NCBI GenBank assembly: GCA_963800975.1
Contig: CAWDDB010000005.1
Location: forward strand, 124,001 to 188,000
Origin: JALYGY01 sp963800975
GTDB taxonomy: Bacteria > Actinomycetota > Rubrobacteria > Rubrobacterales > Rubrobacteraceae
Direction: 5' to 3'
DNA: 64,000 bases
The notes below the pieces were generated by a model. It saw only the letters and a list, made by a program, of their open reading frames with translations. It was not told the origin of the DNA and did no database searches. Position numbers and translations under genes: made by a program. Positions 1-7,735 of the stretch are shown piece by piece. How positions within the stretch are numbered: position 1 is the stretch's first letter; every line of letters begins with the position of its first letter.

Positions 1-143
1 CCCAGCTTGAAGGGGTCGCCCGGCACCGCCGCCAAGGCCACGGTCCCCACCCCAAGCACAAGCGCTAGCGTCACCACCGCTCCCCAGAACAGGGCGGCCC
101 CCTTGGCCAGCCACAGCGCCTTTGCCGCTACGCTCCTTAGCAT
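1..143 (-). CDS. Hypothetical secreted or membrane-anchored protein (5' part only)
   Basis: The gene starts with ATG at 143 on the minus strand and runs off the left edge, so only about 47 residues are seen. The N-terminus MLRSVAAKALWLAKG is basic. It is followed by a hydrophobic stretch (ALFWGAVVTLALVLGVGTVA) that reads as a signal peptide or membrane anchor. A GGAG sequence sits about 8 nt upstream of the ATG. Function cannot be judged from this fragment. Confidence 0.6.
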   Translation of the reverse strand, partial: MLRSVAAKALWLAKGAALFWGAVVTLALVLGVGTVALAAVPGDPFKL

Positions 144-210
144 GAGCTCTCCACTCCCTCTTTCGCCTTTAGCAACGAAGGCAGCATAGGACGGGGAGAA
201 CGGAGAGCGC

Positions 211-228
211 ATGCGTAACCTTACGCAT
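211..228. promoter_or_regulatory. Perfect inverted repeat, possible operator
   Basis: ATGCGTAA-CC-TTACGCAT is a perfect 8-bp dyad with a 2-bp centre. It lies about 70 bp upstream of the start codon at 143, a usual place for a dimeric repressor or activator site. No regulator gene is adjacent, so the binding protein is unknown. Confidence 0.45.
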
Positions 229-305
229 TCGGGGTACGCAACTTCACGGCTCGTGGACATGGCTCGGCCCCGTCCCGAACCCCTTACCCGAGTACGGGAC
301 TCGGC

Positions 306-329
306 CCCATACCAGGGGATAGGTCTAGC
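306..329. promoter_or_regulatory. Dyad motif copy A (ATACCAGGG family)
   Basis: CCCATACCAGGGGATAGG is a near-palindrome and matches the motif at 1721-1744 in 20 of 24 positions. Both copies follow a GGCTCGGCCCCG string within about 50 bp. This looks like a recurring transcription-factor site, although no regulator can be assigned. Confidence 0.4.
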
Positions 330-578
330 TTGCTGTGTGTTGCACACGAAAGTAGGACCGAAAGTAAACCCCACAGCTGTTGCGGGTCTACCAGGTGTAC
401 CGGGACGGGGTTAGCGAAGGTGAGAGCCGCCCGGCCGGAGGATAGGAACCGAGCCGGGCGGCAGAAAGAGGATACGGCAAGTCTACCCGACCGTGGGAGG
501 TTACCCTACCCCTCCTCGCCGTCCACGGCGGCCGCGACGACGAACCCGACGTCGTCGGCCTGGACACGAGAACTCGCG

Positions 579-1239
579 CTAGGCCCCGGTCTCGCGGTGC
601 GGGGAGGCGACGGGCTTGGACTCCGGAGATCCCCTCTGCCTGAGGAAGATCGAGAGCACCACCATCGCCCCGATGGCCAGGAACTCGCTCTGCCAGTTCT
701 GCAACGACTCGGACCAGAAGCGCGAGGTGCCGAGGTACCCGAGCGTCGAGACGGGAGACCCGCCGTGCTCGAGCTGCTCCTGGCTGTAGGCCTCGGCGCC
801 CCCGACGGCGTGCAGTACGAAGGAGAAGGCGAACAGCGAGAGCAGGGCGAGGCCGAGGGAGTTCTCGTAGAGCTTGAGCGCCGCGCCCCCCCTTGCGGAC
901 CGGCCAGGGGGCGTCCGTGCGGCCCCCCTCGTCGCCTCCCGCCTCTTCGGCGCGCCCTGCGTCCGGGTCCTCGGACTCCGCCGAGCCCCGCTGCACGAGC
1001 CAGGCGGTGAGCAAGACGTAGAGGCCCATCTGGAGGAACTCGCTCTCCCAGTTCTCGAAGACCGCCTCGACGAAGTCGCCGCTCCGCAGGTAGGACGCGT
1101 AGCCGACCTGCGGCCTGCCGTGCTCCGCCTCGGTGGCGTTGTGGTCCAGGTAGCCCGCGACGCTCTGGGCGGCCAGGAAGACCGCGAAGAGGCCGAACAT
1201 GACGATCGAAAGGCCGTTGTCGCGTAGCAGACGTCGCAT
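579..1239 (-). pseudogene. DUF6766-family membrane protein, frameshifted at a 7-G run
   Basis: Reading from ATG at 1239 gives MRRLLRDNGLSIVMFGLFAV and a first hydrophobic segment, then NWESEFLQMG with a second one. At the C7 run 886-892 (G7 on the coding strand) the frame is lost. Skipping one base resumes a protein containing LKLYENSLGLALLSLFAF and NWQSEFLAIG, ending at 579. The two halves are an internal duplication (NWxSEFLxxG then RGSxES), as I recall for intact DUF6766 proteins of about 220 residues. The break could be a sequencing error, slippage or a real mutation. GTG at 1263 is an alternative start. Confidence 0.7.
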
Positions 1240-1330
1240 CCCGCGGTCAAGGATACAGGCCACGCGCCGCGGGAGGCAGCACCGCCACCGGCGAGCCGGC
1301 TTCGGGGTGGTCCGGTTGCCCGACTAGCAA

Positions 1331-1358
1331 GCCGGAAGGACGACGTCGTCCTTCCGGC
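1331..1358. terminator. 28-bp perfect palindrome downstream of dodecin
   Basis: GCCGGAAGGACGAC is followed directly by its exact reverse complement. It lies 40 bp past the dodecin stop codon and has no clear U-tract. A terminator or 3'-end stabilising hairpin is the simplest reading. Confidence 0.55.
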
Positions 1359-1397
1359 CCGGTGGGTGCTGCTTATCGGATAAGCGCCCTAGGAGGG

Positions 1398-1598
1398 CTA
1401 CTCCAGCTCGAAGGTGATGGCCAGGTTTACCTGGTAACCCGTGATGGAGCCGTTCTCGATGAGGACGTTCATGTCCTTAACCCACGCCCCCTCCACGTTC
1501 CTCAGCGTCTTGGTGGCGCGGGCCACCGCCTCGTTTATTGCGTCCTCGAAGCTCGTCTGGGACGTGGCGCTCAGCTCGGTGACCCTGGCAACGCTCAT
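1398..1598 (-). CDS. Dodecin family flavin-binding protein
   Basis: This 66-residue protein begins MSVARVTELSATSQTSFEDA and ends ITGYQVNLAITFELE. Both ends match the dodecin fold, in which a short helix is held by a three-stranded sheet. Dodecins form hollow dodecamers that store or buffer flavin in the cytoplasm. The EDAINEAVARATKTLRNV helix and the W of GAWVKDM are in the expected flavin-stacking region. An AGGGAGG Shine-Dalgarno site precedes the ATG at 1598. Full length for the family and apparently monocistronic. Confidence 0.93.
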   Translation of the reverse strand: MSVARVTELSATSQTSFEDAINEAVARATKTLRNVEGAWVKDMNVLIENGSITGYQVNLAITFELE

Positions 1599-1979
1599 GC
1601 GTGGCTCCCTCCCTGCAGCCTGTCTCGTCTCCCCCTATATGTCCGGAGGGAGCGGGCGCGAAACACGCGAGCCGATCGGGGCATCGGCTTAGGGCTCGGC
1701 CCCGCCCCGGACGCCCCAAGCCTATACCAGGGTATGGGTCTACCGCGGGGTATTATCGGGACACGAGTCCCGAGCGGGGGTCGGGATGCTTGGCCCATCG
1801 GACCAGGGCTTTGTGGACTTCCGAGAACTCGTACCTTCAACCCACTAGTGTAAATAACGCGCAGCCTGGTACCGACGTACGAAGCGGCCCTGCTCCGGGG
1901 TTCCGCGTGTCGCTGTGTGGCGATCGTATCCGAGCGGCTAGAACGGGTTAGGACTAAGAGAGGAGGCGGGAGTAAGGAC
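1599..1979. other. Intergenic region upstream of dodecin
   Basis: No gene is recognised in 381 bases. The region carries the dyad at 1721-1744, a possible -10 TATTAT at about 1750 in the rightward direction, and a CGGGAC-ACGA-GTCCCG repeat just after it. It forms the left edge of the mobile-element-like island. No attachment repeat shared with the right edge was found by eye. Confidence 0.45.
1721..1744. promoter_or_regulatory. Dyad motif copy B (ATACCAGGG family)
   Basis: CCTATACC-AG-GGTATGGG is a dyad that shares 20 of 24 positions with 306-329. It sits about 120 bp upstream of dodecin and in front of a TATTAT sequence reading rightward. It could control dodecin or an unannotated rightward transcript. 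Confidence 0.4.
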
Positions 1980-2813
1980 TCAGGTAGCGGGCTGTCTCAC
2001 CCTCCGGGTCATATCCAAAGCCTTTATCTCCTCTGCCTTGGCCAGCGCTTCCTTGGCTTCCTGCTTCTCATCGGGCGTCAACTCGCGCCTCCGAAGGCGA
2101 TAGTTGAAGCCGCATCCTACGATCTCGGCGTACGCCCGCTCGTAGGTGCGTTGGAAGTTTCTTGGATCGGCGTCCTTAAAGTGAAGCCTGTGCCCCTTCG
2201 GATACATCTCGTTGTAGAGCGCCAATATACGCCTCCAGGATAGGCTGTCACCCGTGGATCCGCGCACGTCCTCAACGAAACGGAACACTCCCACGCTGCG
2301 GGCGCTTAGCGGCCTATTATCCTTGCCGATCACCTGCCGCTGTATCAGCCGATAAGTTCGCTCGACCTCCTTCGCATTGACCCACGGCAAAACCGCCAAG
2401 GTGATGCGCCACAGCGGCGGTCTTCGGCCTCCCCAATGCCAAGATACCTCCGCAGCGATCGGCTTGGCGTCTCTCGCGCTGCGGGCGCTATCTTCGTCGC
2501 CGAGGCTCGCCAGAAACTCACCTAACGCGCGGCCGCGCTCGGCTTCTGGTTCGCGAAGTTCTATGGGTATCACCTTGGATCCAGGATTCGCTTGTTCTCG
2601 ACCTTGAGGGGAAGGACGTTCCCTCTCGTACTCCACACCGGCTTGAAAAACGCGGAGCAAACGCCGAGCATCTCGCTCCACATCCTCTAGCTCGTCGGTT
2701 GCTGTCGCGTGGCCAAGGAGCCCCTCCTCGTCCAGTACCTGCCACACCCCATCGGGTAAGTCTGGTGTTCCGAGGCGCTTCGCTAGCTCGTCCCTCAACT
2801 CGGTCCCTCGCAT
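1980..2813 (-). CDS. Hypothetical protein at the left end of the phage-like island
   Basis: This 277-residue protein begins MRGTELRDELAKRLG from the ATG at 2813. I chose that start because a strong AGGAGG lies 4 nt upstream. An open frame extends to 2843 but has no such site. The sequence is charged, with an aromatic-rich centre (VSWHWGGRRPPLWRITLAVL) and a basic C-terminal half. No signal peptide, membrane segment or known motif was recognised. It is divergent from the Xis-like gene 47 bp away, which fits a regulatory or replication accessory gene of the element. Function unknown. Confidence 0.65.
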   Translation of the reverse strand: MRGTELRDELAKRLGTPDLPDGVWQVLDEEGLLGHATATDELEDVERDARRLLRVFQAGVEYERERPSPQGREQANPGSKVIPIELREPEAERGRALGEFLASLGDEDSARSARDAKPIAAEVSWHWGGRRPPLWRITLAVLPWVNAKEVERTYRLIQRQVIGKDNRPLSARSVGVFRFVEDVRGSTGDSLSWRRILALYNEMYPKGHRLHFKDADPRNFQRTYERAYAEIVGCGFNYRLRRRELTPDEKQEAKEALAKAEEIKALDMTRRVRQPAT

Positions 2814-2860
2814 GTGTCCTCCTGCGGTTTTTCTGGTGTACACGGATATGGTACCAAGCT

Positions 2861-3094
2861 ATGACACGAGGCAGCACGAGACGAGAGCTTGCGAACGTGG
2901 AGCCAGGGTCCGAGTTCCTTACCGTGGAGCAACTACAAGAGTTGCTACAGGTCGGACGCACGTTCGCGTATTCGCTCGTTAGCCAAGGCGAGTTGCCTAG
3001 TTATCGAGTAGGACGGCTGCGCCGCGTCCGCCGGCAGGACGTGGAATGCTGGTTGTCGAGGAACCGAGCTGGTGCGCAAGTCCGAAAAGGATAG
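2861..3094 (+). CDS. Excisionase-type helix-turn-helix DNA-binding protein
   Basis: The 77-residue protein contains FLTVEQLQELLQVGRTFAYS followed by LPSYRVGRLRRVRRQDVECW. This is the standard MerR-like HTH_17 (excisionase family) layout of helix-turn-helix, wing and DVxxWL. It probably binds DNA as a small regulator or excision factor of the island. The ATG at 2861 has no good ribosome site, so a leaderless mRNA is possible. It is the first gene of the rightward cluster. Confidence 0.75.
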   Translation: MTRGSTRRELANVEPGSEFLTVEQLQELLQVGRTFAYSLVSQGELPSYRVGRLRRVRRQDVECWLSRNRAGAQVRKG

Positions 3095-3234
3095 TACTCG
3101 CGTTACCTTCAGCGCCCCTGCGAACGCTACGCATGAGATTGGGCTCTCCGCCCCGAGTCGCGTCTGCGCTTTCGTGCTCGAAACGAGCCGTAGGAAGAAG
3201 GCCGCCCTCCCCGGCGGCGCCGAAAGGGGTTCTG

Positions 3235-3783
3235 GTGACGGCGCCAAGGAAAGCCTACCAGAGTAGTTCGCCAACCAACACCTACGGTTTCCGCAAGTGC
3301 TGCGAGGCCGTTCGCGAGGCGCTCCCCATCGCGGAGGTGGCGAGCCGCTACACCGCCCTCACGCCTCTCGGCGGCGGGGCGTGGTTCACCGGACGCTGCG
3401 CGCTGCCCGACCACGAGGACAAGACTCCCAGCTTCTACGTGTACCCTCCGGGCCGCTACTGGTGCTACGGCTGCGACCGCGGCGGCGACGTCATCGACCT
3501 CGAGTTCTTCTGCGGCGGGTACGGGGAGCTGTGGGAGGCGATGGTCTCCTTAGCCGTCGAGTTCGGCATCGAGCTGCCAGAGCGTTCCGCGTCTTGGCGG
3601 CACAAGCATGAGCGCCAGAGACCCTTACGCGACGCCGTCGCCCACGCGCGGCGGGAGGTGTTACGTCGCCGCCTGTTCAGGTGGTGCGTGCTTCCCGTCA
3701 TAGAGGCCATAGGGGACGAGGGAGAGCGCCGCCAGGAGCTGGAGCGCGCCTGGTCGGACTTCCAGCGGGTGCCTTTGCCGTGA
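3235..3783 (+). CDS. CHC2 zinc-finger primase-like protein, short form
   Basis: The product is about 182 residues from GTG 3235 (AAAGGGG 5 nt upstream). After EALPIAEVASRYTAL it has GRCALPDHEDKTPSFYV and WCYGCDRGGDVIDL, the zinc ribbon of DnaG-type primases with its C/H and CxxC ligands. Bacterial DnaG continues into a TOPRIM polymerase domain, which is absent here. The protein may recognise template DNA for a replicase supplied elsewhere, or work with the ATPase encoded next to it. Its TGA overlaps the GTG of the next gene in GTGA, which suggests translational coupling. Confidence 0.8.
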   Translation: MTAPRKAYQSSSPTNTYGFRKCCEAVREALPIAEVASRYTALTPLGGGAWFTGRCALPDHEDKTPSFYVYPPGRYWCYGCDRGGDVIDLEFFCGGYGELWEAMVSLAVEFGIELPERSASWRHKHERQRPLRDAVAHARREVLRRRLFRWCVLPVIEAIGDEGERRQELERAWSDFQRVPLP

Positions 3784-4820
3784 GGCCCACGACGGAGGTG
3801 CCGGAGGAGTGGTTGACGAGGCCGCACGAACGCAACGGCATGCCCGAGACCTTCACGGCCGCCGAGCTCCTCGCCGAGGAGTTGCCATCCGTGCGATGGG
3901 TCGTGCCGGGGTTGCTGCCAGAGGGCGTGACCCTGCTGGCCGGCAAACCCAAGCTCGGCAAGTCCTGGCTCGCCCTTGGGCTTGCGGTTGCCGTCGCCTC
4001 CGGCGGCGTTGCGCTGGGTACCCGCTCGGTGGAGCGCGGGGACGTCTTGTACCTCGCCCTGGAGGACAACCGCAGACGCTTGCAAAAGCGCCTCAAGAAG
4101 CTGCTCGTGGGCGGGACCGCACCCGACGGACTCCACATCGCGACCGAGTGGCCGCGGATGAACGAGGGAGGAGCCAAGGCCCTCGACGAGTGGCTCGAAG
4201 CCTTCCCCGAGGCCCGCCTCGTGGTGGTGGACATCCTCAAGCGGGTGAGGCCCCGCATCTCGCCGAACCGCAACATCTACGAGGCGGACTACGAGGCGCT
4301 CGAGGCCATGCAGGGCCTCGCCGGGGAGAACGGCGTGGGCATCCTGGTGGTTCACCACGCGCGCAAGGACGGCGCCAGCGACCCCGTGGACGAGATATCG
4401 GGCTCGACGGGCCTCTCCGGCGGCGCCGACGGCATCCTCGTACTCAAGCGCGACCGCGGGCGAGCGGACGCCTACCTACACGTTACGGGCCGGGAGATAG
4501 AGGAAGAAGCGGAGCTTGCTCTGACGTGGGACTCGAACCTCGCGAGTTGGACCCTAGCGGGCGACGCCGAGGAGTACCGGCTCTCCGCCCAGCGGCACGC
4601 CATCCTGGAGGTCTTGCAGAACGCAGGGGGCGAGATGTCCCCGAAGGACATCGCCGAGGCGACCGACAAGACCCACGGCTCGGTCAAGGTCTTGCTCGGC
4701 GAGATGGTTAGGGCAGGCCAAGTCTCGAACCCTTCACACGGGAAATACGCCTTACCCACCTCGGACGCTTACTGTCCTTACCCCGCTAACCCTGGCAATA
4801 AGGAGCCGCGGGGGAGTTAG
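3780..4820 (+). CDS. RepA-like AAA ATPase (phage/plasmid replicative helicase type)
   Basis: The 346-residue protein has Walker A GKPKLGKSWLA near residue 55, Walker B ARLVVVDIL, and a sensor-like segment GILVVHHARKDGASD. These resemble hexameric RepA/DnaB-type helicases (AAA_25). The C-terminal part (EYRLSAQRHAILEVLQ, then MSPKDIAEATDKTHGSVKVL) reads as a winged helix. I chose GTG 3780 because it overlaps the upstream stop as GTGA; ATG 3841 is an alternative. Pairing with a CHC2 protein suggests a primosome-like module for the element's own replication. Confidence 0.83.
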   Translation: MRPTTEVPEEWLTRPHERNGMPETFTAAELLAEELPSVRWVVPGLLPEGVTLLAGKPKLGKSWLALGLAVAVASGGVALGTRSVERGDVLYLALEDNRRRLQKRLKKLLVGGTAPDGLHIATEWPRMNEGGAKALDEWLEAFPEARLVVVDILKRVRPRISPNRNIYEADYEALEAMQGLAGENGVGILVVHHARKDGASDPVDEISGSTGLSGGADGILVLKRDRGRADAYLHVTGREIEEEAELALTWDSNLASWTLAGDAEEYRLSAQRHAILEVLQNAGGEMSPKDIAEATDKTHGSVKVLLGEMVRAGQVSNPSHGKYALPTSDAYCPYPANPGNKEPRGS

Positions 4821-4844
4821 GATGGTAAGCAGAGTAAGGGCAGA

Positions 4845-4952
4845 GTGGAAAACGCCCCCGTCACCTGCATCCACGGCCACCCCGGCGGCGAAGGCTGTTA
4901 CCTGTGCGACCCGGACCACCCGTACCGTTGGCGGGAGGATGACGACCGATGA
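4845..4952 (+). CDS. 35-residue zinc-knuckle-like protein
   Basis: This small frame starts at GTG 4845 after AAGGGCAGA and ends in ATGA, shared with the next gene's ATG. The peptide has a C-x-H-x-H then C-x2-C-x3-H pattern (TCIHGHPGGEGCYLCDPDHP), a plausible zinc site. The ribosome site, overlap geometry and spaced Cys/His residues argue that it is expressed. No family was recognised. Confidence 0.55.
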   Translation: MENAPVTCIHGHPGGEGCYLCDPDHPYRWREDDDR

Positions 4953-5314
4953 GCGTTTACGAGTTTAGTCCCATAATGTGCCGCAGGCGCACGAAAGCTG
5001 GACTCGAGGAGCTGGACGCGGCGCTCGCGGAGATTGTCGAGAAAGACGCCCCGATAACCGTCCGCGGAACCTTCAACCGGGCGGTGGTGGCGGGGCTCGT
5101 GCCCAATGACGAAGCGAGGGGGTACAAGCTGGTTCAGCGCCGCCTCGTGGCCCGCTTCTTCGAAGAGATTGACGGCGAGGCCTGCGGGCCCTACTCGGAG
5201 TGGCCGCAGATGCCTTCGGAAGAGATCCTGGAGCGCCAACTCCGGAACGCTGAGGTCGTGGCGTCGGCCCCGGATCACGGCCGGCTCATGCCCCCCGTCA
5301 GGCGCACGACGTAG
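4949..5314 (+). CDS. Hypothetical phage-type protein
   Basis: The 121-residue protein contains ITVRGTFNRAVVAGLVPNDE followed by GYKLVQRRLVARFFEEI. This pattern (TVRxxFxxxVxxGLxxKxExxYxxVQRxL) occurs, as I recall, in uncharacterised proteins of actinobacterial mobile elements. It resembles the N-terminal region found beside TOPRIM-like domains, but no catalytic motif is present here. The start overlaps the upstream gene as ATGA. ATG at 4976 is a possible alternative. Function unknown. Confidence 0.6.
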   Translation: MSVYEFSPIMCRRRTKAGLEELDAALAEIVEKDAPITVRGTFNRAVVAGLVPNDEARGYKLVQRRLVARFFEEIDGEACGPYSEWPQMPSEEILERQLRNAEVVASAPDHGRLMPPVRRTT

Positions 5315-5319
5315 GCGTC

Positions 5320-5802
5320 GTGCCGCGCCCCTGCAACATTTGTACTCATCCCCACAGGGAGACCATAGACGAAGCCCTCGTGGCCGGCATCGCGTTTCCC
5401 GCGCTCGTCGCGGAACATCGCGTTTCGAAGGATTCCTTGTCGCGCCACAAGGCCAATCATTTGCCTGCCAAGCTGATCATGGCCCAGGCCGCGGGGGAGG
5501 TGGCCCGGGCAGACTCGCTGCTAGATCAGGTGCGCAGCCTCCAGGCCCGGGCCTACGGCATCCTGGACACAGCGGAGGGTACCGGGGATCTCCGCACCGC
5601 TTTGGGTGCAATCAGGGAAGCGCGCGGCAACCTCGAGCTTCTGGCGAAGCTGTTAGGAGAGCCGGACGACCGGCCGGTCGTCAAATTCGCCGTCTCCGCG
5701 GAGTGGCTGGAGCTACGTGCCGTAATAGTCGCGGCATTGGAACCCCACCCGGAGGCCCTGAGGGCCGTCGTGGGCGCCATGAGGGGGACACGCGGTGGTT
5801 AG
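5320..5802 (+). CDS. Small-terminase-like zinc-finger protein
   Basis: The 160-residue product starts at GTG 5320 with PCNICTHPHRETIDEAL, a C-x2-C-x2/3-H element, then VSKDSLSRHKANHL, an HTH-like helix rich in His. The C-terminal half is helical (DSLLDQVRSLQARAYGIL). Its place directly before the terminase ATPase gene, with an 8-base overlap, suggests that it is the small terminase that selects DNA for packaging. That function is inferred from context. A DNA-binding regulator is the alternative. Confidence 0.6.
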   Translation: MPRPCNICTHPHRETIDEALVAGIAFPALVAEHRVSKDSLSRHKANHLPAKLIMAQAAGEVARADSLLDQVRSLQARAYGILDTAEGTGDLRTALGAIREARGNLELLAKLLGEPDDRPVVKFAVSAEWLELRAVIVAALEPHPEALRAVVGAMRGTRGG

Positions 5803-6613
5803 CCTCGCCGGCGATCTGACGCTCGCCCTAGATCTCGTGGCCTTTGCCCGGGCGCTGGGCGTGGAGCCCGACACCTGGCAGGAGCGGTTGCTGAGAAATG
5901 CGTCCCAGCGCACGTTGCTAAACTGCTCTAGGCAGTCGGGGAAGTCCACCATGGGCGGGGTCATTGCCCTCCACCGGGCGCTGTACCATCCTGGTTCGCT
6001 GATCCTCTGCCTTGCCCCTGCCTTGCGGCAGTCCCAGGAGCTCTTCGCCAAGATAGCGGGTTTCTACCGGGACTTGGGTCGCCCGGTATCGCCGCTCGCT
6101 GAGCGCAAACTCAGCCTGGAGCTGGAGAACGGCTCGAGGATCGTCACCCTCCCGGGCAGCGAGAAAACCGTCAGGGGTTTCAGCGGCGCGGCCCTGCTTA
6201 TCGTGGACGAGGCCGCGAGGGTGGACGACGCGCTCTACTTCGCTGTGAGGCCGATGCTCGCCGTCTCGAGTGGGGCGCTTATCATGCTCTCGACCCCAGC
6301 AGGCAAACGCGGGGCCTTTCATCAGGAGTGGACTGAGGGCGTGGGCTGGCAGCGGTTCGAGATCCCCTGGTCGGTCGTGCCGAGGATCCCGCCCTCCTTT
6401 ATCGAGGAGGAGCGGCGATCGCTCCCCGCGCGCATCTTCCGGCAAGAGTACGAATGCAGCTTCGAGCACGTGGAGGATGCCGTGTTCGCCTACGAGTTGG
6501 TAGAACAGGCCATCACGCCCGACGTGGCCCCGCTGTTCGGCTCCACGCCGCGTGGGGAGATTAGTGCCCGAGCGGAGGAAATAGCGTCGCTCTTTGGAGG
6601 TTCGCGTGGCTAG
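5795..6613 (+). CDS. Terminase large subunit, ATPase part only
   Basis: This 272-residue protein carries the packaging-motor ATPase: PDTWQERLLRNASQRTLLNC, Walker A SRQSGKST (about residues 45-52), and Walker B with catalytic acid LLIVDEAARV. Then come the coupling segment IMLSTPAGKRGAFHQEW and EYECSFEHVEDAVF. In most tailed phages the nuclease follows in the same chain. Here the frame stops after SLFGGSRG and the nuclease is a separate gene. The start GTG overlaps the upstream stop in GTGGTTAG. Confidence 0.9.
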   Translation: MVSLAGDLTLALDLVAFARALGVEPDTWQERLLRNASQRTLLNCSRQSGKSTMGGVIALHRALYHPGSLILCLAPALRQSQELFAKIAGFYRDLGRPVSPLAERKLSLELENGSRIVTLPGSEKTVRGFSGAALLIVDEAARVDDALYFAVRPMLAVSSGALIMLSTPAGKRGAFHQEWTEGVGWQRFEIPWSVVPRIPPSFIEEERRSLPARIFRQEYECSFEHVEDAVFAYELVEQAITPDVAPLFGSTPRGEISARAEEIASLFGGSRG

Positions 6614-7205
6614 GTCTTACATCGGTCTCGACTTGGGCCAGAGTCGCGACTACACGGCCGTGGTCGTCGCCGAGAAAGTCGAGCCGAGCGAATCCTGCGG
6701 CAGGGACTACGAGCTGCATATCCGCCACCTGGAGCGCTTTAGGGATGTGCTCTACCCGGACGTCGCCGAGCGGGCGCGGAGACTCATGGACTTCCCCGGG
6801 CTGCGTGGCAAGGCCGCCCTTGCTATAGACGCCACGGGCGTGGGGGCGGCCGTCGTGGACATGCTGAGGAAGAGCGGCCTCACCTTCGATGCGGTCACCA
6901 TAACCGGCGGCGATACCGAGAGCCAGCAGGGCTTCTACGACTGGCGTGTTCCGAAGCGCGACCTGATCGGGGGGTTGCAGGTCCTCCTTCAGAGCGGGCG
7001 GCTCAAGATCGCCTACACGCTCGAGCATGCCGAGACGCTAAAGAGAGAGCTGCTCAACTTCCGGGTGAAGGTCAACGTCTCGACCGGGCACGACTCCTAC
7101 GAAGCGTGGCGGGAGGGAGATCACGACGATTTGGTTTTGGCTGCTGCTCTAGCTGCGTGGAAAGCCCACAAGGGCGTATGGACCCCGATGATAGCGAGAG
7201 CATGA
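6606..7205 (+). CDS. Terminase large subunit, nuclease part only
   Basis: The 199-residue protein folds as an RNase H-like terminase nuclease. GLDLGQSRDYTAVVVAE supplies the first metal-binding Asp and the DYT motif, ALAIDATGVGAAVVD the second, and GDHDDLVLAAALAAW the C-terminal Asp pair. I chose GTG 6606 because GGAGG lies 5 nt upstream. A TTG at 6594 is also open. It overlaps the ATPase gene by 8 bases (GTGGCTAG), the same geometry as at the previous junction. The two chains presumably assemble into one packaging enzyme. Confidence 0.88.
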   Translation: MARSYIGLDLGQSRDYTAVVVAEKVEPSESCGRDYELHIRHLERFRDVLYPDVAERARRLMDFPGLRGKAALAIDATGVGAAVVDMLRKSGLTFDAVTITGGDTESQQGFYDWRVPKRDLIGGLQVLLQSGRLKIAYTLEHAETLKRELLNFRVKVNVSTGHDSYEAWREGDHDDLVLAAALAAWKAHKGVWTPMIARA

Positions 7206-7269
7206 GTAATGATACCTAGAGCCCGAAACAGGGAGCATGAAACGATGTCCCCCCGTTGAGGACAAGCTA

Positions 7270-7401
7270 ATGAGCCTCTTGGCTTCGAGCGTCGCCTACC
7301 GATGCTTTGGCGACTGGGTCGAAGCTATCGCTGAGTTGGTGTTTGAGGAGTCGCCTTCTTACCACCCGATGATCCGGTACATCGAGGCAGAGAGGATCTA
7401 A
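7270..7401 (+). CDS. Small hypothetical protein
   Basis: A 43-residue frame starts at ATG 7270 with GAGGA 7 nt upstream. It reads MSLLASSVAYRCFGDWVEAI and ends in EAERI. An ATG at 7237 would add 11 residues, but its ribosome site is too close. It lies between the terminase nuclease and an HTH gene, on the same strand. No family recognised; it may be real because spacing and ribosome site fit the cluster. Confidence 0.4.
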   Translation: MSLLASSVAYRCFGDWVEAIAELVFEESPSYHPMIRYIEAERI

Positions 7402-7411
7402 GGGGCGCGGC

Positions 7412-7726
7412 GTGGGGAATCGCCGAGGCACAGGTGCCATAGACACCGTGCGCGAGGCCACGACCCTCGAAGAGATGATTGCCGAGCGGGTAGCCCAAGA
7501 GGCCACAAAGATAGCCGAGGAGCGAGTCAAGGAGATGTTTAGGATTACGGAGTTCGACCCCGACGAGATCTTGGGGTTCATGACCTCTGAAGAGGCCGCC
7601 GAGTTCCTGAGTCTCCCCTACTCCAGCTTCAGGGAGATCGCCCCTGGTCTGCCCAGGCACGCCATCACGCCGGCGCGGTTCGGCTACCTGAGGCGCGAGC
7701 TATTGGCGTGGGGCAAGGATCGGTAA
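7412..7726 (+). CDS. Excisionase-type HTH protein, last gene of the rightward cluster
   Basis: The 104-residue product starts at GTG 7412 (AGGGG upstream). Its first half is a charged helix (LEEMIAERVAQEATKIAEER) that may form a coiled coil. Its second half, FMTSEEAAEFLSLPYSSFRE, then FGYLRRELLAWGKDR, is an HTH_17-type DNA-binding domain. It probably regulates the element or assists recombination. The next genes are on the opposite strand. Confidence 0.65.
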   Translation: MGNRRGTGAIDTVREATTLEEMIAERVAQEATKIAEERVKEMFRITEFDPDEILGFMTSEEAAEFLSLPYSSFREIAPGLPRHAITPARFGYLRRELLAWGKDR

Positions 7727-7735
7727 GGGAGCCCC

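Larger units (their letters stand above)
144..578. other. Intergenic region with dyad repeats
   Basis: No convincing gene was found in these 435 bases. The stretch holds the dyads listed at 211-228 and 306-329. It also has a CGAGT-ACGGG-ACTCG repeat near 290-305. The likely roles are regulation of the leftward gene ending at the window edge and the 3' flank of the DUF6766 gene. Confidence 0.5.

Noticed and set aside
1800..1860. Possible tRNA fragment or attachment site at the left edge of the island
   Set aside because: No GGTTCGAxTCC T-arm or acceptor pairing was found on either strand, and no matching repeat occurs near 7.7-8.9 kb.
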